Assembly: GCF_000711795.1 (NCBI RefSeq)
Contig: NZ_JONH01000020.1
Coordinates: 1 to 64,000, forward strand
Source of the DNA: Vibrio pacinii DSM 19139
Lineage (GTDB): Bacteria; Pseudomonadota; Gammaproteobacteria; Enterobacterales; Vibrionaceae
Direction: 5' to 3'
DNA: 64,000 nt
Positions within the stretch are counted from its first letter, which is position 1. Each line of letters starts with the position of its first letter. This document shows, piece after piece, positions 45,561 to 54,189 of the stretch. The position numbers and the translations under genes are program-made. The notes beneath the pieces are model-generated. The model was not told the DNA's origin. It was given only the letters and a program-made list of their open reading frames with translations, and did no database searches.

Positions 45561-46115
45561 GTGAGCGTTTTAGCTATTTCAATCACTACCGTCGCACTGG
45601 CGGAAATCGGTGATAAAACTCAATTGTTGTCGCTACTGTTAGCGAGTCGATACCGCAAACCTATCCCTATCATTGCCGCTATTTTTTTAGCAACGATAGC
45701 CAATCATGCATTAGCCGCTTGGTTAGGGGTCGTGGTTGCCGATTACCTTTCTCCTTTAGTGCTTAAGTGGGTGCTGGTGGTCAGCTTTATCGCTATGGCC
45801 GCTTGGGTACTGATTCCGGACAAATTGGATGATGATGAACAAGTCTCCAATCGAGGCCCTTTTATCGCCAGCTTTATCGCCTTTTTTGTGGCTGAAATTG
45901 GTGATAAAACTCAGATCGCCACATCAATTCTTGGGGCTCAATATGCCGACGCGTTGATGTTGGTGGTATTGGGCACAACTATAGGTATGTTGCTTGCCAA
46001 TGTTCCCGTGGTATTAATCGGTAAACTGTCAGCAGATAAAATGCCATTGAATTTGATTCGTAAAGTGACGGCTTTACTGTTTGTGATTCTGGCGATTGGC
46101 GCGGCGATGTTCTAA
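45561..46115 (+). CDS. mneA: TMEM165/GDT1 family Mn2+ exporter (MneA-like)
   Basis: 184-residue inner-membrane protein with six predicted helices in two homologous halves. Each half carries the UPF0016 signature E-x-G-D-K-T: AEIGDKTQLLSLL near residue 14 and AEIGDKTQIATSIL near 114. Vibrio members of this family (MneA) export Mn2+, and the Mn riboswitch upstream supports that role. The start is GTG with AAGAG 7 nt upstream; the ATG at 45555 is out of frame and stops at once. Confidence 0.9.
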   Translation: MSVLAISITTVALAEIGDKTQLLSLLLASRYRKPIPIIAAIFLATIANHALAAWLGVVVADYLSPLVLKWVLVVSFIAMAAWVLIPDKLDDDEQVSNRGPFIASFIAFFVAEIGDKTQIATSILGAQYADALMLVVLGTTIGMLLANVPVVLIGKLSADKMPLNLIRKVTALLFVILAIGAAMF

Positions 46116-46264
46116 GTGATGACAATCAGTTTATCCTTCAATCACGGCTAGCAAACTGCGCGCTGAGACTTGAACTAAGATTCGTATCGAGACGTGATCG
46201 ATGATCTATTCGTGTTACGCATGTCATGCTAGTTTAATGGTGTGAATGATAGCGAGAGGGCAAA

Positions 46265-46528
46265 ATGATGCTTACACGTTACATCGGAATGACGGCGCGC
46301 AGTCAGAGTTACTTATTCACCTTTGGCTTAGCGTTGTGCTTGTTGGCGATGGTGTTAACCGATATGTGGCTGCCGATTGTTGCAGGGTCGTTTATTTTGA
46401 CTGGATTGACGGTTGAGTCGTGGATTCGCGTCGCACACATCATCCCAATGCATGAAGAGATGCGGTCAATGAGAAAGCAAATCCAGAAACTTCAGTCGGA
46501 AGTGCATACCATCGAATACAACGAATAA
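46265..46528 (+). CDS. Small membrane protein of unknown function (87 aa)
   Basis: I do not recognise this protein. It has two hydrophobic segments (about residues 16-34 and 36-50), then a charged, heptad-like tail (MHEEMRSMRKQIQKLQSEVHTIEY) that may form a coiled coil in the cytoplasm. GAGAGGG upstream and a strong terminator directly after the stop support a real gene. Two adjacent ATGs are possible starts; the second has better SD spacing. It lies between the Mn exporter and tusA. Confidence 0.75.
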   Translation: MMLTRYIGMTARSQSYLFTFGLALCLLAMVLTDMWLPIVAGSFILTGLTVESWIRVAHIIPMHEEMRSMRKQIQKLQSEVHTIEYNE

Positions 46529-46531
46529 AAT

Positions 46532-46558
46532 AACGGCTGCCTATTAGGCAGCCGTTTT
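46532..46558. terminator. Bidirectional terminator between the small membrane gene and tusA
   Basis: AACGGCTGCC-TATTA-GGCAGCCGTTTT is a 10-bp stem with T residues on both strands' downstream sides, between convergent genes. Confidence 0.92.
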
Positions 46559-46577
46559 GTTTCCAATCTAGGCAGTG

Positions 46578-46826
46578 TTACACCACACCTTTCTTGATTA
46601 AATACAGGTACGGCAACTGATCGGTTTGCGAACCAATCAGTTGGTGATCCATAAAACGACAAAAACTAGGAATATCACGAGTCGTTGACGGGTCATCGGC
46701 TTTCACTAGTAAAACCTCACCTTGCTGCATGTTTCGAATTGTCTTCCTGACCATCATTACTGGCTCTGGGCAACGGAGTCCTTCTGCCTCTAGAGTTTGA
46801 TTTGCCTGCTGTGGATTGAATGTCAT
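46578..46826 (-). CDS. tusA: Sulfur carrier protein TusA
   Basis: 82-residue sulfur-transfer protein that takes persulfide from IscS toward TusBCD for tRNA 2-thiouridine. The active Cys is in [15 protein letters not shown] (Cys19), followed by [18 protein letters not shown]. Length and motif match E. coli TusA (81 residues). Confidence 0.95.
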   Translation of the reverse strand: MTFNPQQANQTLEAEGLRCPEPVMMVRKTIRNMQQGEVLLVKADDPSTTRDIPSFCRFMDHQLIGSQTDQLPYLYLIKKGVV

Positions 46827-46964
46827 GGTCGTGTCTTTGGTTACTCAATTTGGCTTAGATAATACTAGTGAAGAAAAAATATTCAATAACCCCTTGGCAA
46901 AGTGATCATTTTGTTTTAACTTAGTTAACAAGTTGGTAACATTTAATTCAGGGAGCTGAATCTT

Positions 46965-47153
46965 ATGACAGCGTTAGATCGTTTAACTATCTACTCGGTG
47001 CTGTGTTTTATTTCTTTCTGCGCTCTGGTTTTACGTTCCCCAGCAGAATCGTCGTCATTTATGCCATTGCTTGGCATGAGTGCAACGGTAGTAGGGATTT
47101 GGCTTGAGATGCATCGCTGGCCGAGCGCATCTGAAGAGCAAGGAAACGGCTAA
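46965..47153 (+). CDS. Small hydrophobic protein of unknown function (62 aa)
   Basis: I do not recognise this protein. Two hydrophobic stretches (about residues 8-24 and 31-48) suggest a two-helix membrane hairpin with a short polar tail. AGGGAG nine bases upstream of the ATG is a good SD, and a strong terminator follows about 80 bp after the stop. This supports a genuine gene despite its size. Confidence 0.68.
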   Translation: MTALDRLTIYSVLCFISFCALVLRSPAESSSFMPLLGMSATVVGIWLEMHRWPSASEEQGNG

Positions 47154-47230
47154 CAGGCCTTCCAACTGTTACCTTTTTTTATCACTACGACCAACTACAT
47201 TCCGACACTATCCCCAGTTTTCTTGGGCTT

Positions 47231-47256
47231 CCCCGCTGAAAAGCGGGATTTTTTTT
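47231..47256 (+). terminator. Terminator after the 62-aa ORF
   Basis: CCCGCT-GAA-AAGCGGG followed by ATTTTTTTT, on the plus strand. Confidence 0.9.
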
Positions 47257-47307
47257 GCCCGAAAAAGGTACAATCGATAGATACCCTTGTCAACGTCGTG
47301 GTTAAAT

Positions 47308-48249
47308 GTGGAACTAGAAGATATTTATCGTCGCGATCTCAATTTGTTAATTGCATTGCGTGTGTTGATTGAAGAGTGCAGCGTTAGCAAGGCTGCTCAA
47401 CGTCTTAATCTGAGTCAGTCAGCAATGAGTAGAGTGCTTGGCCGTTTGCGAGACATGCTCGATGACCCCTTGTTTACCCGCCAAGGCCAGCACTTGATTG
47501 CGACTGAAAAAGCGCTAGAAATGGATCGCTTACTCGGTGAGCCGCTTGAGTCTCTGCGTATCCTGCTTTCACCGGTCGAGTTTGAGCCCCGCAGTTGTGA
47601 GCAAACCTTTACCATTGCGACCACCGATTATGCGATGCAGACCATTTTGCCATTTGCCTTGCCGCGCATTTATCAAGAAGCACCGAATGTGTCGTTTAAC
47701 TTCTTACCTTTGCAGCATGATAGGTTGGCTGATCAATTGACGGCCGAGGGCGCCGATTTAGCCATTTGTCGCCCTATTGGACCCGTCACACCGCTGCGTA
47801 GTGAAGTGTTGGGCCGAGTGGGTGTGTTGTGTTTAGTGTCTAGGCAGCATCCGTTAGCGGATGTCGAAATGTGTTTAGATGATTATTTAACTTACCCTCA
47901 TGCGATGATTGCGATCAGTGATGGGGTGAAAGCATTGATTGAACAGGCGCTGGTGGAAAAGCCCAAACGACGTATGGTATTGCGCGCTTATCATCTTGAG
48001 GCTGCATTAGCGATTGTCGATACTATGCCGCTGATCATCACCGTGCCAGCTGACTTGGCCTACTTGGTTGCTGAGCGTCACGATTTAGTGATTAAACCAC
48101 TGCCGTTTCAATTCACACCGTTTGACTATTCGATGATCTGGCACCCACGTTGTGAGCACTCTCCGGCTCAGGAGTGGTTAAGGGCGATAGTGAAAGAAGA
48201 GTGTGGTCGTTTGATCGCGAAGCGGATTGAAGATATTGGCTTAATCTGA
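47308..48249 (+). CDS. LysR family transcriptional regulator (NodD/YidZ-like N-terminus)
   Basis: 313-residue regulator. The HTH is RDLNLLIALRVLIEECSVSKAAQRLNLSQSAMSRVLGRLR, followed by DDPLFTRQGQHLIAT and the effector domain. The DLNLL opening and DDPLF put it with the NodD/YidZ branch, so it is not IlvY despite being near the ilv genes. The target is unknown. No ATG is available: I chose GTG (47308), and the alternative TTG at 47287 adds seven residues. TACAAT at 47269-47274 may be its -10 box, which would make the leader very short. Confidence 0.85.
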   Translation: MELEDIYRRDLNLLIALRVLIEECSVSKAAQRLNLSQSAMSRVLGRLRDMLDDPLFTRQGQHLIATEKALEMDRLLGEPLESLRILLSPVEFEPRSCEQTFTIATTDYAMQTILPFALPRIYQEAPNVSFNFLPLQHDRLADQLTAEGADLAICRPIGPVTPLRSEVLGRVGVLCLVSRQHPLADVEMCLDDYLTYPHAMIAISDGVKALIEQALVEKPKRRMVLRAYHLEAALAIVDTMPLIITVPADLAYLVAERHDLVIKPLPFQFTPFDYSMIWHPRCEHSPAQEWLRAIVKEECGRLIAKRIEDIGLI

Positions 48250-48290
48250 AAAAAGCCAATAAGGTCATGGGGCAAATTAGCTACGAAATA

Positions 48291-48324
48291 TCGGTAATCT
48301 CAAGTTATAGATAGAGATTACCGA
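48291..48324 (+). terminator. Long perfect hairpin downstream of the LysR gene
   Basis: TCGGTAATCTC and GAGATTACCGA are perfect 11-nt arms around a 12-nt loop, followed by a T-rich stretch (CGTTTTTAATT). It probably terminates the LysR transcript between convergent genes. A second inverted repeat (TATTGGCTT/AAGCCAATA, 48235-48262) spans the stop codon. Confidence 0.55.
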
Positions 48325-48372
48325 CGTGTTCGTTTTTAATTCTATGCTAATGGCTGTGGTTCGTTGCTGCGC

Positions 48373-49353
48373 TTAAAGTTTAATAACCACGCGACCAGTC
48401 ACTTGACCATTGGTAATGTCTTCGGCGTATTTTGGTGCTTCTGCCAGTTCGATTTCAGTACACGCTTGTTCGAAGTAGCTATCAGGAAGCAATTCAACCA
48501 GTTTCTGCCACGCTGCGATGCGTTTTTCTGTTGGGCACGAGACAGAGTCAACCCCTTGCAGGCGAACATTACGTAAGATGAACGGCATTACCGTGGTTGG
48601 CAAATCAAAACCACCCGCCAGACCACATGCTGCCACAGCACTGTTGTAGTCCATTTGTGATAAGACCTTCGCCAGTACTTTACTGCCGACAGTATCGACG
48701 GCGCCAGCCCAGATCTGTTTTTCTAGCGGACGAGCCGGTTGTTCAAATTCAGCTCGGTCGATGATGCGACTCGCGCCGAGTTTTTCTAACAGCGGACCAT
48801 TTTGCTCCGCGCGACCAGTCACCGCGGCCACTTTATAGCCAAGCTGGGCAAGCAGGGTTACGGCGACAGAGCCAACACCACCACTTGCGCCTGTGACGAG
48901 TACTTCACCATCTTCAGGTTTCACGCCTGCATCAAGCAGTGCTTGCACACACAACATACCAGTAAAGCCAGCCGTACCAACCATCATGGCTTTTTTGCTG
49001 TCTAAGCCTGCTGGCAGCGGTACTAGCCAGTCTGCTTTGAGTCGAGCACGTTGTGCCATGCCGCCCCAATGATTTTCACCCACGCCCCAGCCTGTCAGGA
49101 CAACTTTATCGCCTGCTTGGTAACGCTCGTCTTGAGAGCTAACCACTGTGCCAGCTAAGTCAATGCCCGGTACCATAGGAAAGTTACGGATGATCTTGCC
49201 TTTGCCTGTAATCGCAAGGCCATCTTTGTAGTTGAGTGATGAATAATCGACATCAATCAATACGTCGCCTTCAGGCAGTTGAGCTTCATCAATTTGCTCA
49301 ACAGAAGCGAGTGTCCGTTTTTCTTCTTGGTTTAGAATCAGTGCGTTAAACAT
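48373..49353 (-). CDS. acuI: NADPH-dependent acrylyl-CoA reductase AcuI (YhdH family)
   Basis: 326-residue zinc-independent medium-chain dehydrogenase/reductase. The N-terminal segment is VDYSSLNYKDGLAITGKGKI, with MVPGIDLAGTV near residue 64. The NADPH-binding loop is VTGASGGVGSVAVTLL near 151. AcuI reduces acrylyl-CoA, which protects against this toxic intermediate of DMSP and propionate metabolism. The start MFNALIL follows GGAG; the longer frame includes that SD. It stands alone, downstream of the ilvA terminator. Confidence 0.9.
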   Translation of the reverse strand: MFNALILNQEEKRTLASVEQIDEAQLPEGDVLIDVDYSSLNYKDGLAITGKGKIIRNFPMVPGIDLAGTVVSSQDERYQAGDKVVLTGWGVGENHWGGMAQRARLKADWLVPLPAGLDSKKAMMVGTAGFTGMLCVQALLDAGVKPEDGEVLVTGASGGVGSVAVTLLAQLGYKVAAVTGRAEQNGPLLEKLGASRIIDRAEFEQPARPLEKQIWAGAVDTVGSKVLAKVLSQMDYNSAVAACGLAGGFDLPTTVMPFILRNVRLQGVDSVSCPTEKRIAAWQKLVELLPDSYFEQACTEIELAEAPKYAEDITNGQVTGRVVIKL

Positions 49354-49488
49354 AGTGGTCTCCACAATAGGCCAGCAATTTTAAAAACTGCATTGAGTGT
49401 AGACCCAAATCTATTATGAAGAAAATGAAACTTTAGCATTATATCTATGCGTATTACGCATTTCATCGGCTAGGCAAGGGGGAGAAAA

Positions 49489-49517
49489 AACCAAGCCAGT
49501 CGTGGACTGGCTTGGTT
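49489..49517 (-). terminator. Terminator of ilvGMEDA
   Basis: On the minus strand AACCAAGCCAGTC-CAC-GACTGGCTTGGTT is followed by TTTT. Very strong stem right after ilvA. Confidence 0.93.
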
Positions 49518-49525
49518 GGGTTAGG

Positions 49526-51073
49526 TTAGGAGAGGAAAAATTTATACGATGGATTATCGGTCTCGTCTTTGCAGCGATAACCCAGTTCGCGCAAGTGCTC
49601 TGAGAAGCGCTGGAGATCGCTTTCATCCAGCTCAAAGCCACACAGTACTCGCCCATAGTCAGCGCCATGGTTGCGGTAGTTAAACAGACTAATGTTCCAA
49701 TGGGTACCGAGGGTACTGAGAAACTTCAGCAGTGCGCCAGGGTATTCTGGGAACTCAAAGCTGTATAAGCGTTCCTTCAATGCCTTTGATGGTTTACCGC
49801 CAATCATATAGCGGACGTGCAGCTTCGCCATCTCATCATCAGAGAGGTCAACCACCGGATAGCCGCCTTCACGTAAATCGTGAATGATATGTTCCAGCTC
49901 ATCCTGACCGCCTTGCAGGCGTACACCAACAAAAATATTGGCGAGTGCATCGTCGTTGTAACGGTAGTTAAACTCGGTGACCGCACGGCCGCCAATCAGG
50001 TGGCAGAACTCAAAGAACGCGCCTTGACGTTCAGGAATGGTGACCGCTAGTAGACCTTCGCGTTTTTCCCCTAACTCGCATCGCTCAGACACATAACGCA
50101 AACCGTGGAAGTTGGTGTTGGCTCCTGACAGTACGGTTCCGAGATTCTTGCCCTTAAGCTTATGTTGCTCGGCATATTTTTTCAGGCCGGCTAACGCCAA
50201 TGCACCAGAAGGCTCGGCGATAGCGCGGGTATCTTCGAAAATATCTTTCACCGCTGCGCAAATCTCATCACTTGAGACACTGATATGGCCATCAAGGTAT
50301 TTGTTACAGAGACGGAAGGTTTCTTCACCGATGCGTTTGACCGCCACTCCGTCGGCAAACATACTGACCTGATCTAATACCACAGGCTCACCAGCATCAA
50401 GCGCCGCCTTAAGACACGCAGAGTCTTCGGGCTCAACCGCAATCACTTTGATTTCTGGCATCAGTTGTTTGACTAACACAGCGACGCCAGCGGCGAGTCC
50501 ACCGCCCCCCACGGGCACAAAGATATAATCAAGGTGGCCGTTTTGTTGCAACATCTCCATGCCTATCGTGCCTTGACCTGCAATCACCAATGGGTGATCA
50601 AAAGGAGGCACAAAGGTGTAGCCATACTCTGCTGACAGACGTTCTGCTTCGGTTTTGGCTTCATCAAAGTTATTGCCATGAAGCACGACGTTACCACCAA
50701 AGCTACGCACGGCATCGACTTTTATGTCAGGGGTAATCTTAGGCATCACAATGGTGGTTTTGATGCCAAGTTTGGTGCCCGATAGCGCCAACCCTTGTGC
50801 ATGATTACCGGCCGATGCGGCGATGACGCCTGCCGCTTTTTGCTCTTCGGTCAGGCTAGCTACCATATTGTAAGCGCCGCGCAGTTTAAACGAGTGTACC
50901 GGCTGACGGTCTTCTCGTTTAATTTGCACTTGGTTGCCAATACGCGCAGTCAAGCGCGGCATCTCTTGCAGTGGCGTGACGGTGGCGACTTCATAAACGG
51001 GGGCGCGCAAGATCTGACGCAGATAGTCTGCGCCAGTCTGTTTTGCCTTCCCAGAGGATAAAGAGTCAGTCAT
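49526..51073 (-). CDS. ilvA: Threonine deaminase (biosynthetic) IlvA
   Basis: 515-residue PLP enzyme converting threonine to 2-oxobutanoate, the first step to isoleucine. The PLP Lys is in QPVHSFKLRGAYN near residue 62, the phosphate loop is VGGGGLAAG near 188, and two ACT-like regulatory domains (about 335-515) give isoleucine feedback. Length matches E. coli IlvA (514). It is 4 bp after ilvD, last gene of the operon. Confidence 0.97.
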   Translation of the reverse strand: MTDSLSSGKAKQTGADYLRQILRAPVYEVATVTPLQEMPRLTARIGNQVQIKREDRQPVHSFKLRGAYNMVASLTEEQKAAGVIAASAGNHAQGLALSGTKLGIKTTIVMPKITPDIKVDAVRSFGGNVVLHGNNFDEAKTEAERLSAEYGYTFVPPFDHPLVIAGQGTIGMEMLQQNGHLDYIFVPVGGGGLAAGVAVLVKQLMPEIKVIAVEPEDSACLKAALDAGEPVVLDQVSMFADGVAVKRIGEETFRLCNKYLDGHISVSSDEICAAVKDIFEDTRAIAEPSGALALAGLKKYAEQHKLKGKNLGTVLSGANTNFHGLRYVSERCELGEKREGLLAVTIPERQGAFFEFCHLIGGRAVTEFNYRYNDDALANIFVGVRLQGGQDELEHIIHDLREGGYPVVDLSDDEMAKLHVRYMIGGKPSKALKERLYSFEFPEYPGALLKFLSTLGTHWNISLFNYRNHGADYGRVLCGFELDESDLQRFSEHLRELGYRCKDETDNPSYKFFLS

Positions 51074-51076
51074 AAG

Positions 51077-52918
51077 CTAGTCCTCTAGCTTAGATTTGTC
51101 TCGCACTGCGCCTTTATCGGCACTGGTCGCCATGCTTGCGTACGCTTTTAATGCCAAAGAGACTTCACGTTGGCGATCGACAGGTTTCCAGCCGAGTTGA
51201 TCTTGTTTTGCACGGCGAGCCGTCAGTTCCGCTTCTGGCACATCTAAAGAGATAGAACGGTTTGGAATATCAATCGTAATGATATCGCCATCTTGAACCA
51301 GACCAATCGTGCCGCCACTTGCAGCTTCTGGTGATGCGTGACCAATCGACAGGCCAGATGTACCACCAGAGAAGCGCCCATCGGTTAGTAGTGCACACGA
51401 TTTACCTAGCCCCATCGATTTTAGATAAGTGGTTGGGTAAAGCATCTCTTGCATACCCGGACCACCTTTCGGGCCTTCATAGCGAATGACCACAACTTCA
51501 CCGGCTTTGACTTTGCCACCTAAGATGCCCTCAACCGCGGTATCTTGGCTTTCAAAGACAATCGCGGGACCTTGAAATTTCAGGTTTTCTTCATCAACGC
51601 CAGCGGTCTTAACGATACAGCCATCAACAGCAATATTGCCAGACAGTACCGCGAGACCACCTTCTTGGCTAAAGGCATTTTCTTTGGTACGAATACAGCC
51701 GTCCACGCGGTCATCATCAAGGCGATCCCAACGACAATCTTGTGAAAACGCCTTGGTCGTGCGGATTCCGGCTGGCCCGGCGCGGAAGAACTTGAGTACA
51801 TCTTGATCTTCAGTTTGCATGATGTCGTACTGAGCAAGCTGCTGTTTCATCGACATCCCTAGTACGGTGCTGGTGTCGTTGTTGAGCAGACCTGCGCGAT
51901 CAAGTTCGCCAAGAATGGCCATGACACCACCCGCGCGGTGGACATCTTCCATATGATATTTCTGAGTTGATGGTGCCACTTTACATAAGTGTGGCACGCG
52001 ACGAGACATTGCATCGATGTCGGCCATATCAAAATCGATATCACCTTCTTGCGCCGCGGCAAGTAGGTGAAGAACCGTGTTACTTGAGCCCCCCATCGCG
52101 ATATCAAGTGCCATGGCGTTTTCAAATGCAGCGCGGTTGGCGATGTTGCGTGGCAGTGCGGATTCGTCGTCTTGCTCGTAGTAACGCTTGGTGAGTTCTA
52201 CCACACGTTTACCAGCATTAATGAACAGTTGCTCGCGATCGGCGTGCGTTGCCAGCATTGAGCCATTGCCAGGTTGAGACAGGCCAAGCGCTTCGGTGAG
52301 ACAGTTCATTGAGTTAGCGGTAAACATGCCTGAACACGAGCCACACGTTGGGCAAGCAGAACGTTCGATTTGTTCGCTCTGTTCGTCAGAAACTTTCGGG
52401 TCGGCGCCTTGAATCATCGCATCAACCAAGTCGAGTTTGATGATTTGATCGGAAAGTTTGGTTTTACCGGCTTCCATTGGGCCGCCTGAAACGAAAATAA
52501 CGGGGATGTTGAGGCGCATAGCGGCCATCATCATGCCCGGAGTGATTTTGTCACAGTTCGAGATACATACCATGGCGTCGGCACAGTGAGCGTTGACCAT
52601 GTATTCGACGGAGTCGGCAATCAGTTCACGTGAAGGCAGTGAGTAAAGCATTCCGCCATGACCCATTGCGATACCATCGTCAACCGCGATGGTATTGAAC
52701 TCTTTAGCGATGCCGCCCGCTTTTTCTATTTCTCCAGCAACCAGTTGGCCCATATCTTTAAGGTGAACGTGGCCTGGGACAAATTGGGTGAATGAGTTCA
52801 CCACGGCGATAATTGGCTTACCGAAATCTTCGTCTTTCACGCCAGTGGCGCGCCAAAGGGCACGCGCACCGGCCATATTGCGTCCGTGAGTTGTGGTTGC
52901 TGATCTGTATTTAGGCAT
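51077..52918 (-). CDS. ilvD: Dihydroxy-acid dehydratase IlvD
   Basis: 613-residue Fe-S dehydratase of valine and isoleucine synthesis. Signatures are [18 protein letters not shown] near residue 122 and [19 protein letters not shown] near 193, which provide the cluster Cys ligands. [20 protein letters not shown] lies near 519. Length is close to E. coli (616). Confidence 0.97.
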   Translation of the reverse strand: MPKYRSATTTHGRNMAGARALWRATGVKDEDFGKPIIAVVNSFTQFVPGHVHLKDMGQLVAGEIEKAGGIAKEFNTIAVDDGIAMGHGGMLYSLPSRELIADSVEYMVNAHCADAMVCISNCDKITPGMMMAAMRLNIPVIFVSGGPMEAGKTKLSDQIIKLDLVDAMIQGADPKVSDEQSEQIERSACPTCGSCSGMFTANSMNCLTEALGLSQPGNGSMLATHADREQLFINAGKRVVELTKRYYEQDDESALPRNIANRAAFENAMALDIAMGGSSNTVLHLLAAAQEGDIDFDMADIDAMSRRVPHLCKVAPSTQKYHMEDVHRAGGVMAILGELDRAGLLNNDTSTVLGMSMKQQLAQYDIMQTEDQDVLKFFRAGPAGIRTTKAFSQDCRWDRLDDDRVDGCIRTKENAFSQEGGLAVLSGNIAVDGCIVKTAGVDEENLKFQGPAIVFESQDTAVEGILGGKVKAGEVVVIRYEGPKGGPGMQEMLYPTTYLKSMGLGKSCALLTDGRFSGGTSGLSIGHASPEAASGGTIGLVQDGDIITIDIPNRSISLDVPEAELTARRAKQDQLGWKPVDRQREVSLALKAYASMATSADKGAVRDKSKLED

Positions 52919-52944
52919 TGTGTTACTTCCTTATCTGCCGGTGC

Positions 52945-53892
52945 TTAAGCTTTATTAGCGTCTTGAGGGTAAACGTAATCTAACCAACCCCATTTATCTT
53001 CGGTAGTGCCGTTAAATAGGCCGAAGTAAGCCTCTTGGAGCTCTTTGGTGATTGGGCCACGTTTACCACAACCGACTTCAATCTTATCGATATTGGCAAC
53101 AGGAACGACCTCTGCTGCAGTACCCGTCATAAAGACTTCATCGGCGAGGTAGAGTGCTTCGCGAGCAATGTTGGTTTCGCGCACTTCGTAGCCTTTGTCA
53201 CGCGCAATGGTCATGATCGAATCGCGTGTAATACCAGGCAAAATAGCGCTAGTCGCTGGTGGGGTCATGATCACGCCATCTTTAATCACAAAGATATTTT
53301 CACCAGCACCTTCGGATAAGTAACCATCAACACTAAGAGCAATACCTTCGTCATAGCCATGACGACGCGCTTCGCCACCGACTAGCAATGAAGATAGGTA
53401 GTTCCCGCCCGCTTTGGCTGCGGTTGGAATAGTGTTAGGTGCGGCGCGATTCCAACTTGAAATCATCGCGTCTACGCCTTTCTCTAGTGCTTCCTCACCG
53501 AGATAAGAGCCCCATGGGAAAGCGGCAATGATCAGATCCATCTCCGTGTCTGCTGGAGGACAAACCCCTAAACCGACATTACCGACAAAACCGAGTGGAC
53601 GAATGTAAGCACTATCGAGTTTATTTTGGCGTAATGTTTCGCGCGTCGCTTCCATGATTTCTTCGACAGTATAAGGAATCGGGAAGCGATAAATTTTTGC
53701 AGAATCTTTTAAGCGTTTAGCATGATCTAAATGACGGAAGACAATAGGACCATTTGGTGTGTTGTAGCAGCGAACGCCTTCAAACACAGATGTGCCGTAG
53801 TGCATTGCATGGGTCAATACATGGACATTGGCTTCTGCCCAAGGAAGCATTTCACCGTTAAACCAAATGTAGTCTGCTGTTTTTGTAGCCAT
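52945..53892 (-). CDS. ilvE: Branched-chain amino acid aminotransferase IlvE
   Basis: 315-residue fold-type IV PLP aminotransferase that makes valine, leucine and isoleucine from their keto acids. It has HAMHYGTSVFEGVRCY near residue 29, the PLP Lys in IPTAAKAGGNYL near 160, and EGAGENIFVIKDG near 194. The start MATKTADY follows AAGGAAGG; the longer frame from 53913 adds seven residues and runs toward ilvM. Confidence 0.96.
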   Translation of the reverse strand: MATKTADYIWFNGEMLPWAEANVHVLTHAMHYGTSVFEGVRCYNTPNGPIVFRHLDHAKRLKDSAKIYRFPIPYTVEEIMEATRETLRQNKLDSAYIRPLGFVGNVGLGVCPPADTEMDLIIAAFPWGSYLGEEALEKGVDAMISSWNRAAPNTIPTAAKAGGNYLSSLLVGGEARRHGYDEGIALSVDGYLSEGAGENIFVIKDGVIMTPPATSAILPGITRDSIMTIARDKGYEVRETNIAREALYLADEVFMTGTAAEVVPVANIDKIEVGCGKRGPITKELQEAYFGLFNGTTEDKWGWLDYVYPQDANKA

Positions 53893-53903
53893 TATTGCCT
53901 TCC

Positions 53904-54188
53904 TTATGCACAAATTTGTTGTTGTAAATTGTTATTTGGTAGTTCGTTATTCGCAATTTTCGTGACTTCAACCGAGCGCACATCCCAAAGCTTTTCGATT
54001 TGGTTAGTGAGAAATGAGATTGGGCGATCACTGTCGACGATGATTTCAACGCTGGCGACTTTGCTGGCGTGGTTTTGTGTGCCTGCCACTTGTTTAACGA
54101 CAAAACCTCGGTGGCGTACCACACGCAGAACACGTTCTAACAGTACTGGTTTATCGTCAGCTTTAATGTCGATGAGATATCTTTGCAT
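53904..54188 (-). CDS. ilvM: Acetolactate synthase II small subunit IlvM
   Basis: 94-residue ACT-domain subunit that supports the catalytic subunit IlvG. MQRYLIDIKADDKPVLLERVLRVVRHRGF is the ACT core. GGAGAA 8 nt upstream fixes the start; a longer frame begins inside ilvG. Its ATG is 1 bp after the ilvG stop, so translation is coupled. Confidence 0.93.
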   Translation of the reverse strand: MQRYLIDIKADDKPVLLERVLRVVRHRGFVVKQVAGTQNHASKVASVEIIVDSDRPISFLTNQIEKLWDVRSVEVTKIANNELPNNNLQQQICA

Positions 54189-54189
54189 G

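Noticed and set aside
47308..48249. IlvY, considered because the LysR gene lies near the ilv operon
   Set aside because: The N-terminus is of the DLNLL NodD/YidZ type and does not resemble IlvY; it also neighbours acuI rather than ilvC.
52624..52635. GTTCACGTGAAG in ilvD, considered as a parS site
   Set aside because: Flanking bases disagree at three positions on each side of the core.
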